Assembly (NCBI GenBank): GCA_964569385.1
Contig: CAZMUM010000025.1
Coordinates: 13,598 to 77,597 of the forward strand
Length of the DNA stretch: 64,000 nt
Source: JAADHX01 sp964569385
GTDB lineage: Bacteria; Actinomycetota; Acidimicrobiia; Acidimicrobiales; Poriferisodalaceae
Reading direction: 5' to 3'
The notes under the pieces are model-generated. The model had not been told where the DNA came from. It was given only the letters and a program-made list of their open reading frames with translations, and did not search any database. Of the stretch, positions 42,002-50,150 are shown one piece after another; the first letter of the stretch is position 1; each line of letters begins with the position of its first letter. The position numbers were made by a program, and so were the translations under genes.

Positions 42002-43128
42002 GGTTTCCAGCTATTGACGACGTGACGCGTCTGCAGAGACTCGAGCCTCCGACGGGCAAGGTCTCTGTCGTAATTGATACTGACACCGCCAATGAGATCG
42101 ATGATCAGTTCGCCATAGCCTGGGCACTGCTGCGCTCCGATGTCATCGACATCAAGGCAGTCATCGCCGAACCGTTCTCCTTCGCTCATCACCGTGATCC
42201 GCTAGCGAAGGCGGACGAAGCTCGCAAGTCCGCCGGCTCCTCGAACGCTGCGCCTGTGCCCGGAAGTACCGGCAGTCGCGGCGACGATGAGAGCCAACCG
42301 TTCCTCGAGCACTACGACGAATGGCTCAAACGGCTCGATCAGCAAGGCACAACCATCGATGAGCTGAAGTTCACCTCACCGGCCGAAGGCGTCGATCTAA
42401 GCGTGGCGGAGATCAAGCGGGTCTACGAAGCCGCTGGAGTTGATGCAACCGGTTTGGTTTTCCGGGGTGCTGACCGTTACATGACAGAAGCTGAAGGCGC
42501 CGTGCCATCGGCCGGTGTGGATCGTCTGATCGAGCTGGCCAGAGGCAGCGATGACCTCCTTTATGTGGCTGCGATCGGGTGCATCACCAACGTCGCATCT
42601 GCACTGCTGATCGCCCCCGACATCGTCGACAAAATAGTGGTGCTCTGGACGTCGGGGTACCCGTCAAACGATGAGCGCTCGAACCGGCCGTCACTTAACC
42701 TCGTGCAGGACGTTCACGCCACCAGGGTTGTGCTCGAGAGTGGCGTTCCGTATGTGTACATGCCCGGCTACCTGGTTGGACAACAACTCTCGATCTCCCA
42801 GCCAGAGATGCATCAATGGGTCAAGGGGACCGGTCGCCTCGGTGATCTCCTGGTCGACCTCTACGACAACAACCCGCTGTACCCGCTGATGGGCATAGGC
42901 GATCACTTTGTGCGGTCATGGGTGATCTGGGATCTGATTTGTCTGGCCTGGCTGATTGAGCCGTCTCTCGTTCCGACTGTGATCCGGCCAACGCCGAAAC
43001 TGGCTGAGGATCTTCGCTGGGACCTGAACAACGCCGGCGAGCGTCACGTGATGCGCGAAGCAGTAGACGTCGACCGAGACGGGATCTTCCGCGACCTCTT
43101 TACGAGGCTCGCCTCCGCTGGAACCTGA
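41998..43128 (+). CDS. Nucleoside hydrolase (IunH family)
   Basis: A 376-residue protein. The calcium-binding signature appears as DTDTANEIDDQFA (about residues 28-40), the hallmark of inosine/uridine-preferring hydrolases, and AIGCITNVASAL is the conserved mid-region. An insertion of about 60 residues (FAHHRDPLAKADEARKS..VDLSVAEIKRVY) makes it longer than the usual 310-330 residues, so the substrate may be unusual. The GTG start overlaps the aldolase stop. It would hydrolyse an N-glycosidic bond to base and free sugar. Confidence 0.82.
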   Translation: MRFPAIDDVTRLQRLEPPTGKVSVVIDTDTANEIDDQFAIAWALLRSDVIDIKAVIAEPFSFAHHRDPLAKADEARKSAGSSNAAPVPGSTGSRGDDESQPFLEHYDEWLKRLDQQGTTIDELKFTSPAEGVDLSVAEIKRVYEAAGVDATGLVFRGADRYMTEAEGAVPSAGVDRLIELARGSDDLLYVAAIGCITNVASALLIAPDIVDKIVVLWTSGYPSNDERSNRPSLNLVQDVHATRVVLESGVPYVYMPGYLVGQQLSISQPEMHQWVKGTGRLGDLLVDLYDNNPLYPLMGIGDHFVRSWVIWDLICLAWLIEPSLVPTVIRPTPKLAEDLRWDLNNAGERHVMREAVDVDRDGIFRDLFTRLASAGT

Positions 43129-43152
43129 GCGCTCGCCGACACCGAGGATCAC

Positions 43153-44829
43153 ATGATCGACCTGAACAGTTTCCAGTCCTACGCCGACATATATGAGAAC
43201 TTCAAGTGGGAGATACCCGACGAGCACAACATCGCGGCCCGCATTCTGCAAGGCCGCGAGAACGACCGGAACTCGATCGCGATCATCCACCATTGTGAGG
43301 CGGGTGAGCCCGACAGGGTTTCTTTTGCCGAACTCGCGATGCGGACGCGCCAGATTGCCGACTATCTGAGATCACGTGGGGTGGGGAAGGGCGACAGGGT
43401 CGGGATCTCTGTGCCGCAGAGCCCCGAAGCAGCAGCGATTCATTTGGCCGTCTACTCCATTGGCGCCGTCGCTGTGCCCATGTCGCTGATCTACGGTGAG
43501 GATACATACCGACACATTGTCTCCGACAGCGGCTCCAGCGTTGTTTTCGCAGGTACCAACGCCACCAAGTTCATTCGAGAAATGCGCCCACTCCTGTCGG
43601 ATCTTCGGACTCTCGTGGTGATGTCGCCAGAGGATCATCCAGCCGAGGGTCGCGCCGCCGACGTTGGGCATCCAAACGAGGAGTACTTCCACGACGTTGT
43701 CAGTTCGGGTGGTGATACCGAAGTAATCGAAGTGGCCTATGAGCCGACGTTGGCCGACGACCCTGCGATGCTGTTGTACACGTCGGGGACGACGGGGCCG
43801 CCGAAGGGTGCACTGCATGGCCATCGGATCCTCGAGGGCTACATGCTCACCTTCCTGTTGTTTTTCGATATCGAGATCGACGAGCAAACGGTGTTTTGGA
43901 CACCATCGGATTGGGCTTGGGTTGGTGGGCTCCTCGACATCTTGTTGCCCGCATTGGCCCTGGGTCGCCCAGTCGTCGCTTCTGATGAACGGTTCTCTGC
44001 AGTCCATGCGTTCGGCCTTGTTCGCCGTCACCGAATATCCCACACGTTCCTGGCGCCCACGGCACTCAAGATGATGGCCCAGGTGGACGATCCGGTGCTG
44101 ACGGCCAATCTGGATCTGCGGGTGATCGCCAGCGGCGGCGAGGCTGTGGCCGCCGACCTGCATCAGTGGGCCGACCAGACTCTCGGAGCGACAATCAACG
44201 AGTTCTACGGGTTGACCGAGGTCAACCACCTGGCTGGGAGCTGTGCCCGCTTATGGCCGTCGAAGCCGGGAAGCATGGGTTTGCCATACCCAGGGCGCGA
44301 GGTAGAGGTCGTTGCGAGCAACGGTGACCCTGTCGTAGCCGGCGAGGTCGGCCAGATTGTCGTTCGGCCGGGTGACCCCACGCAGATGCTCCGTTACTGG
44401 AACAACACCGAGGCCACCGTTGCTCGATACGAAAACGGCTGGATGGTCACCGGAGATCTGGCCTACCGAGACGAGCAGGGGTACATCTACTTCCAGGGCC
44501 GAGATGACGACATCATCACGAGCGCCGGATACCGAATTGGTCCAGCAGAGATCGAGGAGCTGCTGATCGAGCATCCCGCGGTTGCTGATGCCGCAGTGAT
44601 TGCCAAACCCGATGCCATCCGAGGTTCGGTGGTGAAGGCAGTCGTGCAGCTTGGTGAAAACGCAAACGGTGATGATGCCCTTGTCGAGGAGTTGCAGCAG
44701 TTGGTTCGGACTCGCCTCGGCGCCTACAAGTACCCGCGGTCTGTGGAGTTCATCGATGAGCTACCAAAGACGGTGACCGGCAAACTGAACCGCCGCCAAC
44801 TGACGTTACGCGAGGGCGAGCTGAGCTGA
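43153..44829 (+). CDS. Acyl-CoA synthetase (AMP-binding family)
   Basis: A 558-residue ANL-superfamily ligase. The P-loop is LLYTSGTTGPPKGALHGHR, A5 is NEFYGLTEVN, A7 is GWMVTGDLAYRDEQG, and the catalytic lysine is in PKTVTGKLNRRQ. It resembles medium-chain or AMP-dependent acetyl-CoA-synthetase-like enzymes. It activates an unknown carboxylate to a CoA ester, plausibly the substrate or product of the thiolase-fold/DUF35 pair at the start of the cluster. It is the last gene of the run and is followed by a terminator-like hairpin. Confidence 0.88.
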   Translation: MIDLNSFQSYADIYENFKWEIPDEHNIAARILQGRENDRNSIAIIHHCEAGEPDRVSFAELAMRTRQIADYLRSRGVGKGDRVGISVPQSPEAAAIHLAVYSIGAVAVPMSLIYGEDTYRHIVSDSGSSVVFAGTNATKFIREMRPLLSDLRTLVVMSPEDHPAEGRAADVGHPNEEYFHDVVSSGGDTEVIEVAYEPTLADDPAMLLYTSGTTGPPKGALHGHRILEGYMLTFLLFFDIEIDEQTVFWTPSDWAWVGGLLDILLPALALGRPVVASDERFSAVHAFGLVRRHRISHTFLAPTALKMMAQVDDPVLTANLDLRVIASGGEAVAADLHQWADQTLGATINEFYGLTEVNHLAGSCARLWPSKPGSMGLPYPGREVEVVASNGDPVVAGEVGQIVVRPGDPTQMLRYWNNTEATVARYENGWMVTGDLAYRDEQGYIYFQGRDDDIITSAGYRIGPAEIEELLIEHPAVADAAVIAKPDAIRGSVVKAVVQLGENANGDDALVEELQQLVRTRLGAYKYPRSVEFIDELPKTVTGKLNRRQLTLREGELS

Positions 44830-44835
44830 GTGCCG

Positions 44836-44854
44836 AAAGGGGTCAGACCCCTTT
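44836..44854 (+). terminator. Hairpin at the end of the catabolic cluster
   Basis: AAAGGGG (44836-44842), loop TCAGA, then CCCCTTT (44848-44854) lie 7 bp after the acyl-CoA synthetase stop. The 3' arm ends in TTT. It probably terminates the 14.7-kb transcription unit. Confidence 0.65.
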
Positions 44855-45026
44855 GGCCGACGGGTGACACGCCACGCCGTCAGATCCGGGACTATCTCCC
44901 GCTGTCGATTAGCGGCGCTCATCGGGCCGCTCGGGACCAGCCTCCGATCCGCTCGTCGCTGACGCTCCTCCCCCTTCTCGCGCGGCTCCTCATGGCGTAG
45001 GGCTGTTGCTCAGCTAGCGTCCAGCC

Positions 45027-45503
45027 ATGGGACGTTTCTCTCAGGCACCGGTAGCGCGCGCCGCGGGCGGGGTTGTGTTGCGTCGCCGCTATGTAGCTGA
45101 AGTACTCGTTGTGCATCGGCCTCGTTACGACGACTGGGCCCTGCCGAAAGGTCATGTCGACGACGGCGAGAGCTGGATACAGACAGCACGACGCGAGGTT
45201 CTCGAAGAGACGGGCGTCGAAGCCGTCGAGGTCGGGTCTCCCCTGATCGTGTCTTACCCATTGCCCGAACCACACAGCTCTCCGGGGTCATTGAGGGTCA
45301 AGGTGGTGGCTCTGTACCCGATGAGAGCCATCGATCAGGCCGCCCATGGTGATACGAACCTGGCAAGCCTCGATGACACCGAAGTCGATGCCGTGCAGTG
45401 GTGGACACTGGTCCGCGCTCGCCGCGAACTCACCTACGACGACGAAAGAAGGGCCCTCGATCAGCTGGTCGAAATCGGGGCATGGAGTGCCGATGTTCGC
45501 TGA
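45027..45503 (+). CDS. NUDIX hydrolase
   Basis: A 158-residue protein with a complete Nudix box, GHVDDGESWIQTARREVLEETG (about residues 44-65), matching GX5EX7REUXEEXGU. It is preceded by the usual PKGH. It resembles MutT-like and diadenosine-polyphosphate hydrolases; the substrate is unknown. It stands alone behind the catabolic cluster terminator. Confidence 0.88.
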   Translation: MGRFSQAPVARAAGGVVLRRRYVAEVLVVHRPRYDDWALPKGHVDDGESWIQTARREVLEETGVEAVEVGSPLIVSYPLPEPHSSPGSLRVKVVALYPMRAIDQAAHGDTNLASLDDTEVDAVQWWTLVRARRELTYDDERRALDQLVEIGAWSADVR

Positions 45504-45555
45504 TTGGCCTCCCATTGGGTAGCGTTATACCCTTCACCCCTTCAGAGGAGATGCA

Positions 45556-45732
45556 ATGAAGAGCTGGGGTCCATCAATCTTTGGCGCAGCGGTCATAACC
45601 GCCGCGCTGTTGGTATTTTCCATTGTCACCAATGTGGTTGTCGAAGTGGTCGGCGACCCCTATGACGGAAGCGAAGAAAAGAGCGAACACGAAGGCGCCG
45701 AAGAGGGCTTAGGCGTCATATACGTCGACTAG
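45556..45732 (+). CDS. Short single-helix membrane protein
   Basis: A 58-residue reading frame with a strong Shine-Dalgarno (AGAGGAG, 6 bp before the ATG). It has one membrane helix (about residues 8-31, FGAAVITAALLVFSIVTNVVV) and an acidic tail (GSEEKSEHEGAEEG) ending in VIYVD. It sits between NUDIX and OsmC genes on the same strand. No family recognised. Confidence 0.6.
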   Translation: MKSWGPSIFGAAVITAALLVFSIVTNVVVEVVGDPYDGSEEKSEHEGAEEGLGVIYVD

Positions 45733-45771
45733 CCAGTCCGGCGAGAGCGGTTCGACGGCGAGAGGATCTCG

Positions 45772-46203
45772 ATGGCAACAACCATCACAGCCGACTTGGT
45801 TGCTGGCACGAACGTCAACATCACCAACGGGCGCCATGTCTGGGTGGCCGACGAGCCGTCCGAACTTTCAGGAACCGATCTGGGTCCGAATCCCTACGAG
45901 CTGCTGCTTGGGTCGGTCGCGGCCTGTACGGCTATCACGATTTCGTTCTATGCGAAGCGTAAAGGAATCGAACTCGACTCGGTCTCGGTCGAGTATTCAT
46001 ACGACCGCATTCATGCCAACGATTGCGCCGATTGCGAAGACGACGCGTCCGGGATGCTCGACCACGTGACCAGCCAGGTCTACATCGAGGGCACTTTTAC
46101 CGACGACCAACGCAAACGCATCGCCGACATTGCCAAACGATGCCCCGTTCATCGAACTCTGGCATCTGGTATTCATTTCACCGACAACGTTCACGTCGGC
46201 TAG
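45772..46203 (+). CDS. OsmC family protein
   Basis: A 143-residue OsmC/Ohr-fold protein. The first conserved cysteine is in LLGSVAACTAITISFY and the second in AKRCPVHRTL, both in the family's redox positions. Two extra cysteines lie in NDCADCEDD. The family reduces organic hydroperoxides. Its ATG is about 40 bp behind the small membrane-protein gene. Confidence 0.88.
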   Translation: MATTITADLVAGTNVNITNGRHVWVADEPSELSGTDLGPNPYELLLGSVAACTAITISFYAKRKGIELDSVSVEYSYDRIHANDCADCEDDASGMLDHVTSQVYIEGTFTDDQRKRIADIAKRCPVHRTLASGIHFTDNVHVG

Positions 46204-46227
46204 ATCAGCCAGTAGACGAGGCCAGCT

Positions 46228-46920
46228 GTGAACGCGGCGCGACACAAGGTGCTTATCGTCGACGACGATCGGGCCATACGCACATCGCTCGCTCGGGCTC
46301 TGACCTTCGAGGGTTACGAGGTCGAATCAGCGGTCGATGGTGTTGTTGGCCTCGACATGGTCGAAGACGGCTTTGCGATCATGGTTCTCGACGTCTCGAT
46401 GCCACACATGGACGGGCTCGAAGTTTGTCGCCGGGTTAGAGCCAAGGGCCTAGACATTCCAATACTCGTCCTCACGGCTCGCCATCACACCCGAGATCGA
46501 GTTGCCGGCCTCGATGCAGGTGCCGACGATTATTTGGTCAAGCCGTTCGCTCTGGAAGAGTTGCTCGCCAGGGTTAGAGCATTGCTTCGGCGATTCAATC
46601 CGGCCGAGTCGCCAGCACCCGAGCAGTTGATCTTCGAAGACCTCACTCTCGATCGCGGTTCGAGGCTGGTCCATCGCGGCGACCTGCGAATTGAACTTAC
46701 GAGGACCGAATTCTCGCTCCTTGAGTTGTTGCTGGAGCGCCCCGGTCAGGTTCTGACCCGCGACCAGATACATGAACACGTCTGGGGTTACGACAGTACG
46801 ACGAGCAGTAACTCACTAGAGGTGTATGTCGGCTACCTGCGCCGCAAGACCGAACAGGACGATAGGCCTCGGCTTGTTCATACTGTTCGCGGTATCGGGT
46901 ATGTGCTGAGACTGTCGTGA
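46228..46920 (+). CDS. OmpR-family response regulator (MprA-like)
   Basis: A 230-residue regulator. In the receiver domain the acidic triad DDD is near residues 11-13, the phosphoacceptor Asp is in VLDVSMPHMDG (near residue 55), and the Lys is in LVKPFALEEL. The C-terminal winged helix includes RTEFSLLELLLERPGQVLTRDQI. The length and its partner kinase resemble MprAB of mycobacteria, an envelope-stress system. The stop overlaps the kinase GTG start. Confidence 0.92.
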   Translation: MNAARHKVLIVDDDRAIRTSLARALTFEGYEVESAVDGVVGLDMVEDGFAIMVLDVSMPHMDGLEVCRRVRAKGLDIPILVLTARHHTRDRVAGLDAGADDYLVKPFALEELLARVRALLRRFNPAESPAPEQLIFEDLTLDRGSRLVHRGDLRIELTRTEFSLLELLLERPGQVLTRDQIHEHVWGYDSTTSSNSLEVYVGYLRRKTEQDDRPRLVHTVRGIGYVLRLS

Positions 46921-48248
46921 AGCTGCGCACCAGGGTGGCTGTTCTCACTGCGTCGGTTACTGCGATCACTGTGGTTCTGGTATCGGTATCGGTTTGGGCC
47001 ATCGCCAACCGTCAACTAATCGGCACTGTTGACGACCAACTCGACGAACGAGCCGAAGCGATTGGACCCAGTGGGCAGCGTGGTCCGGGTCGTTTCTTGG
47101 CCGGCGATGTGGCTCAGCAACTCATTCTTGACAACGGAGTTGTGTCGACCGGCGAACTTGTCATCATTCCCAACAACGACGACTTCGCCGTGGCCAACGG
47201 TCAGGCTTTAAGATCTCGCAGCACCACCACCGGGGTTACCGACAGCGGCGAAGAGGTCTCAGTTCGAGTCCTCACCGTACGGGCCCACGGCCCGCAGTTT
47301 CGCGGGTCAGTTCGGGCGGTGATGCTGGCGCGTCCTCTCACCGAGGTCGAGGAGTCGCTCGACCGTCTGCGCCAGGCCCTGGTTGTGTTGTCTGCTGTCG
47401 GCGTAGTCATTGCTGGGGTGGCGGGGCTTCTGATAGCCGACCGGGCTATGCGTCCAATTGGACGCCTCACCCGCGCTGTCGAAGGAGTAGCCAGAACAAC
47501 CGACCTCGACGCCGAAATCGATGTTGAGCGATCCGACGAGCTTGGGAGCTTGGCTGCGAGCTTCAACGCCATGCTCGGCGCGTTGCGAACGTCGAGGGAC
47601 CAGCAGGAGAGGCTGGTCTACGACGCCAGCCACGAACTCCGTACTCCCTTGACCAGCTTGCGAACCAACATTGAGGTTCTGCAACGAATCGAGCATCTGT
47701 CTCGCGAGGAAAGGGCACCGGTCCTCGACGATGTGCTGTTCGAACTCGACGAGCTCACTTCTCTCGTTACCGAACTTGTCGACCTTGCGACCGATCAGCA
47801 CGAAGCAGCAGATGTTGAACCCATCGACCTGGCACTGCTGGTCACCATGGTGGTTGAGCGCCATCGTCGGCGAACCGATCTGACCATTGAGCTATCTTCG
47901 TCCGACTGCGAGATCATGGGAACGCCGACTCTCGTCGAACGCGCAGTCAGCAACCTCATCGACAACGCCATCAAGTTCTCGCCAGAAGATGGCACCGTAT
48001 ACGTATCGGTTGAGGGCGGCCGGGTCGAGGTCGCGGATGAAGGACCTGGCATAGCTGTTGTCGATCGCGAGTTTGTTTTCGAGCGCTTCTGGAGGTCCGA
48101 CGAAGCCCGTGCGATGTCAGGTTCTGGGCTTGGGTTGTCGATAGTTGCCCAGGTGGCGCAGACGCATGGCGGTTCGGTTGCTGTGGTGGACGGTCAGACG
48201 ACAGGAGCAACCATCGAGCTTGTGTTCCCGCCGTCGGCTGATGGGTAG
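46917..48248 (+). CDS. Sensor histidine kinase (MprB-like)
   Basis: A 443-residue kinase. Two membrane helices (about residues 8-28 and 155-178) flank an extracytoplasmic sensor region of about 125 residues. A HAMP domain follows, then HisKA with the phosphorylated His in YDASHELRTPLTSL, and HATPase with N-box NLIDNAIKFS, G1 DEGPGIA and G2 GSGLGLSIV. It is translationally coupled to its response regulator. Confidence 0.92.
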   Translation: MKLRTRVAVLTASVTAITVVLVSVSVWAIANRQLIGTVDDQLDERAEAIGPSGQRGPGRFLAGDVAQQLILDNGVVSTGELVIIPNNDDFAVANGQALRSRSTTTGVTDSGEEVSVRVLTVRAHGPQFRGSVRAVMLARPLTEVEESLDRLRQALVVLSAVGVVIAGVAGLLIADRAMRPIGRLTRAVEGVARTTDLDAEIDVERSDELGSLAASFNAMLGALRTSRDQQERLVYDASHELRTPLTSLRTNIEVLQRIEHLSREERAPVLDDVLFELDELTSLVTELVDLATDQHEAADVEPIDLALLVTMVVERHRRRTDLTIELSSSDCEIMGTPTLVERAVSNLIDNAIKFSPEDGTVYVSVEGGRVEVADEGPGIAVVDREFVFERFWRSDEARAMSGSGLGLSIVAQVAQTHGGSVAVVDGQTTGATIELVFPPSADG

Positions 48249-48252
48249 GGCT

Positions 48253-48696
48253 TCAGTTGTTGTGGAGTTCGTTAACCAGGCGCACAATCGGCACAATGAC
48301 AATCCCGATGAGGGCGACTGCTGGGAACGTGAACGAGGCGGCGCCTAAACTCATCCACTGTTCGTTCGTTGACAGGCGGTCTATCCACGAGACGCAGCCA
48401 ACGAAATAGCCAAGAGCCATGAACCCAAGGAGTACCGTTCCCGCGTTTCGGTCCGTCTTTCGAAGGCCAATGCCGACCGCGGCAGCGCCTATGCCTATGG
48501 CAAGCGTAAGAGGCCATGGTGCGTACCAAGCCTCGGCCTGTGACCCGAGCCCGAGGTTGCTGTAGCCGAAACCAGAGAACAGACCCGTCTCGGCCTCTGA
48601 TGCGAGCCCGAGCTTGATGTAGCCGAATGGGAAGAACAAGCCGGCAAACACAACCGCGAACGCGAGAGTCAGATTCAGCAGGAGCCTTGCGGTCAT
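48253..48696 (-). CDS. Four-helix membrane protein, unknown
   Basis: A 147-residue protein with about four predicted membrane helices. An internal duplication is visible: FGYIKLGLASEAETGLFSG and FGYSNLGLGSQAEAWY. The ATG at 48696 precedes the first helix directly. The longer frame to 48882 overlaps the next gene and looks non-coding. No family recognised. Confidence 0.55.
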   Translation of the reverse strand: MTARLLLNLTLAFAVVFAGLFFPFGYIKLGLASEAETGLFSGFGYSNLGLGSQAEAWYAPWPLTLAIGIGAAAVGIGLRKTDRNAGTVLLGFMALGYFVGCVSWIDRLSTNEQWMSLGAASFTFPAVALIGIVIVPIVRLVNELHNN

Positions 48697-48721
48697 GGGC
48701 GTCGGGGCCTTAGGCCGGTGA

Positions 48722-49210
48722 TCATCGCAGAAAGGCCAGGACGACGGGTTCGCTTGTGCCTTGCCACTCGCCTGACAGAAATCTGCCGACTTCTGGTGCG
48801 TCTTCATCGAGGCGATGGCGTACAACCAACTCAAGCCCATCGGCGTGAACGACGGTTGACGAGACGCCTGAGGTGCAATCAACAGTGTCGATGTCTGGGA
48901 CTTTGGCTTCAGCCGTACCGCTGCCGACTACCGTCGCCGACGGGTCGCGCCGTACTGGGCCCTCTTGGGTTTCTACGAATTGTTCGACCTGGGTGTCACC
49001 GGTGAGGATCGTGCGCGCAAGCTCGGCTGCATAAACCGGGTCACCGCACGCGTTGTAGATCCACCGAGTGCCAAGGACGGAGTGCTCCATGGTGCCGATC
49101 AGCGATACTTCGGCCTCGCGCAGGTCGTCGTACTGCGGAATCGAGCGAAGGTGGTCGGTGATTAGCTCGAGCTTCGATGGGCTAAGGGTCGCTTGATGAA
49201 GGATCGCCAT
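48722..49210 (-). CDS. Maltokinase N-terminal cap-like domain protein
   Basis: A 162-residue protein starting MAILHQATLSPSKLELI, typical of the maltokinase N-terminal cap (Mak_N_cap) family. It stands alone, without the kinase domain. Stand-alone caps occur in actinobacteria, with no established function. The last helix ends at VVLAFLR. Confidence 0.75.
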   Translation of the reverse strand: MAILHQATLSPSKLELITDHLRSIPQYDDLREAEVSLIGTMEHSVLGTRWIYNACGDPVYAAELARTILTGDTQVEQFVETQEGPVRRDPSATVVGSGTAEAKVPDIDTVDCTSGVSSTVVHADGLELVVRHRLDEDAPEVGRFLSGEWQGTSEPVVLAFLR

Positions 49211-49229
49211 CTGCCCAGACTAGAACTGA

Positions 49230-49373
49230 CGAAGACGCATCGTTTCTAGGTGTCGCACGGCGGGTCTACTTTCGCGTGCCGGTTCTGTAGATGTGCCCTC
49301 AGCGAAACGAGGCGTTCCCTGGGACGAAGTTATTGCTTCGACTCGTAAGGTTCGCGCCCGACGCTCCGTGTGA
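49230..49373 (+). pseudogene. Truncated VapB-like antitoxin remnant
   Basis: An open stretch of 47 codons ends in a TGA that overlaps the vapC GTG start (GTGA), the usual antitoxin-toxin junction. Its C-terminal half (AGSVDVPSAKRGVPWDEVI) looks like the toxin-binding tail of VapB proteins. No ATG or upstream GTG/TTG and no DNA-binding domain is available before an in-frame TGA at 49227-49229. The only internal GTG would give about 26 residues. This suggests N-terminal loss, though divergence is possible. Confidence 0.35.
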
Positions 49374-49762
49374 CTGCATTTGTCGATACGAACATTCTGG
49401 TTCGACATCTGACGAATGATCCGCCGGACATGGCGAAGCGAGCAACAGCATTTCTTGGCTCAACCGATGAGCTGCTGCTCGTGGATCTGATTCTGGCAGA
49501 GGTCGTCTATGTGCTGGAGTCGTACTACGAGGTGCCTAGGCAGACGGTCGCAGCACTTGCGAGGTCAATCCTCGCGTTTGGGGCTATCCGAACCATCGAT
49601 CCAGCGCTGCTCCTTCGCACGATTGAGGTGTACGAAGTACATCTGATTGACTTCGCCGATGCGTATCTGGTTGCCAGCGCCGAGGCTGCTGGCGTCACCG
49701 AGATCGTGTCGTTCGATCGGAGCATCAGTCGGGTGGCCTCCATCAATCGAATCGAGCCCTAG
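49370..49762 (+). CDS. PIN-domain toxin (VapC family)
   Basis: A 130-residue PIN ribonuclease. The acidic residues are Asp in FVDTNILVRHL, Glu in LILAEVVYVLE, Asp in IDFADAYLVASA, and Asp in IVSFDRSISRV, so the active site looks intact. VapC toxins cut tRNA or rRNA when released from the antitoxin. Only a truncated antitoxin-like frame lies upstream, so this toxin may be orphaned or weakly expressed. Confidence 0.83.
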   Translation: MTAFVDTNILVRHLTNDPPDMAKRATAFLGSTDELLLVDLILAEVVYVLESYYEVPRQTVAALARSILAFGAIRTIDPALLLRTIEVYEVHLIDFADAYLVASAEAAGVTEIVSFDRSISRVASINRIEP

Positions 49763-50150
49763 ACCGCCTGTCGCATGCCCCCGCGGTTGTGCCAAAACCA
49801 CCTTGAGTGATCAGTGAACGCTTCCAGTGTGGCTGGAATCGAACCTCTACTCCGTTGATACTGCCATCCTTGACTGCGGTCTAGGCTGTCGATCGTTGCT
49901 GGGCTTGGTCGACAGCCTACCTAGGGGGTGGGACTGCCAAATCTGAACCTGAGCTGCCACTGCGCGAGTTCTTGGGACCGGGTCGGCAACGAAGAGTGGT
50001 TTTGGCGCAACCGCGGTCGCGTGGACTCCACCACCGGTTGCTTCCAAGAGCCAAAGTTCTCGGCGGTCTGGTGTCCCCATAGGCTTGGCTTCCGACAGCA
50101 ACGGAACCTGTGGCCGCGGTACTCGTTCCGTACGATTTCTGGGAGGAAGC
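49763..50150. other. 388-bp intergenic region with a long hairpin
   Basis: No credible gene was found on either strand. A perfect 11-bp stem (49882-49892 with 49909-49919, 16-nt loop) lies about 120 bp after vapC and could terminate it. The right part must hold the promoter of the selenoprotein-like gene; no clear -35/-10 pair was identified. Confidence 0.5.

Noticed and set aside
29235..44829. Sulfoquinovose (sulfo-EMP type) pathway as the meaning of the cluster
   Set aside because: The FucI/AraA-type isomerase and LacD/SqiA-like aldolase would fit, but no sulfoquinovosidase, sulfolactaldehyde reductase/dehydrogenase or sulfo-exporter is present. The nucleoside hydrolase, phosphorylase and acyl-CoA genes do not fit either. 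It remains only an alternative for single enzymes.
44919..45275. Minus-strand frame opposite the NUDIX gene
   Set aside because: It overlaps a clear NUDIX gene, has Arg/Cys-rich composition and no recognisable domain, so it is a shadow frame.
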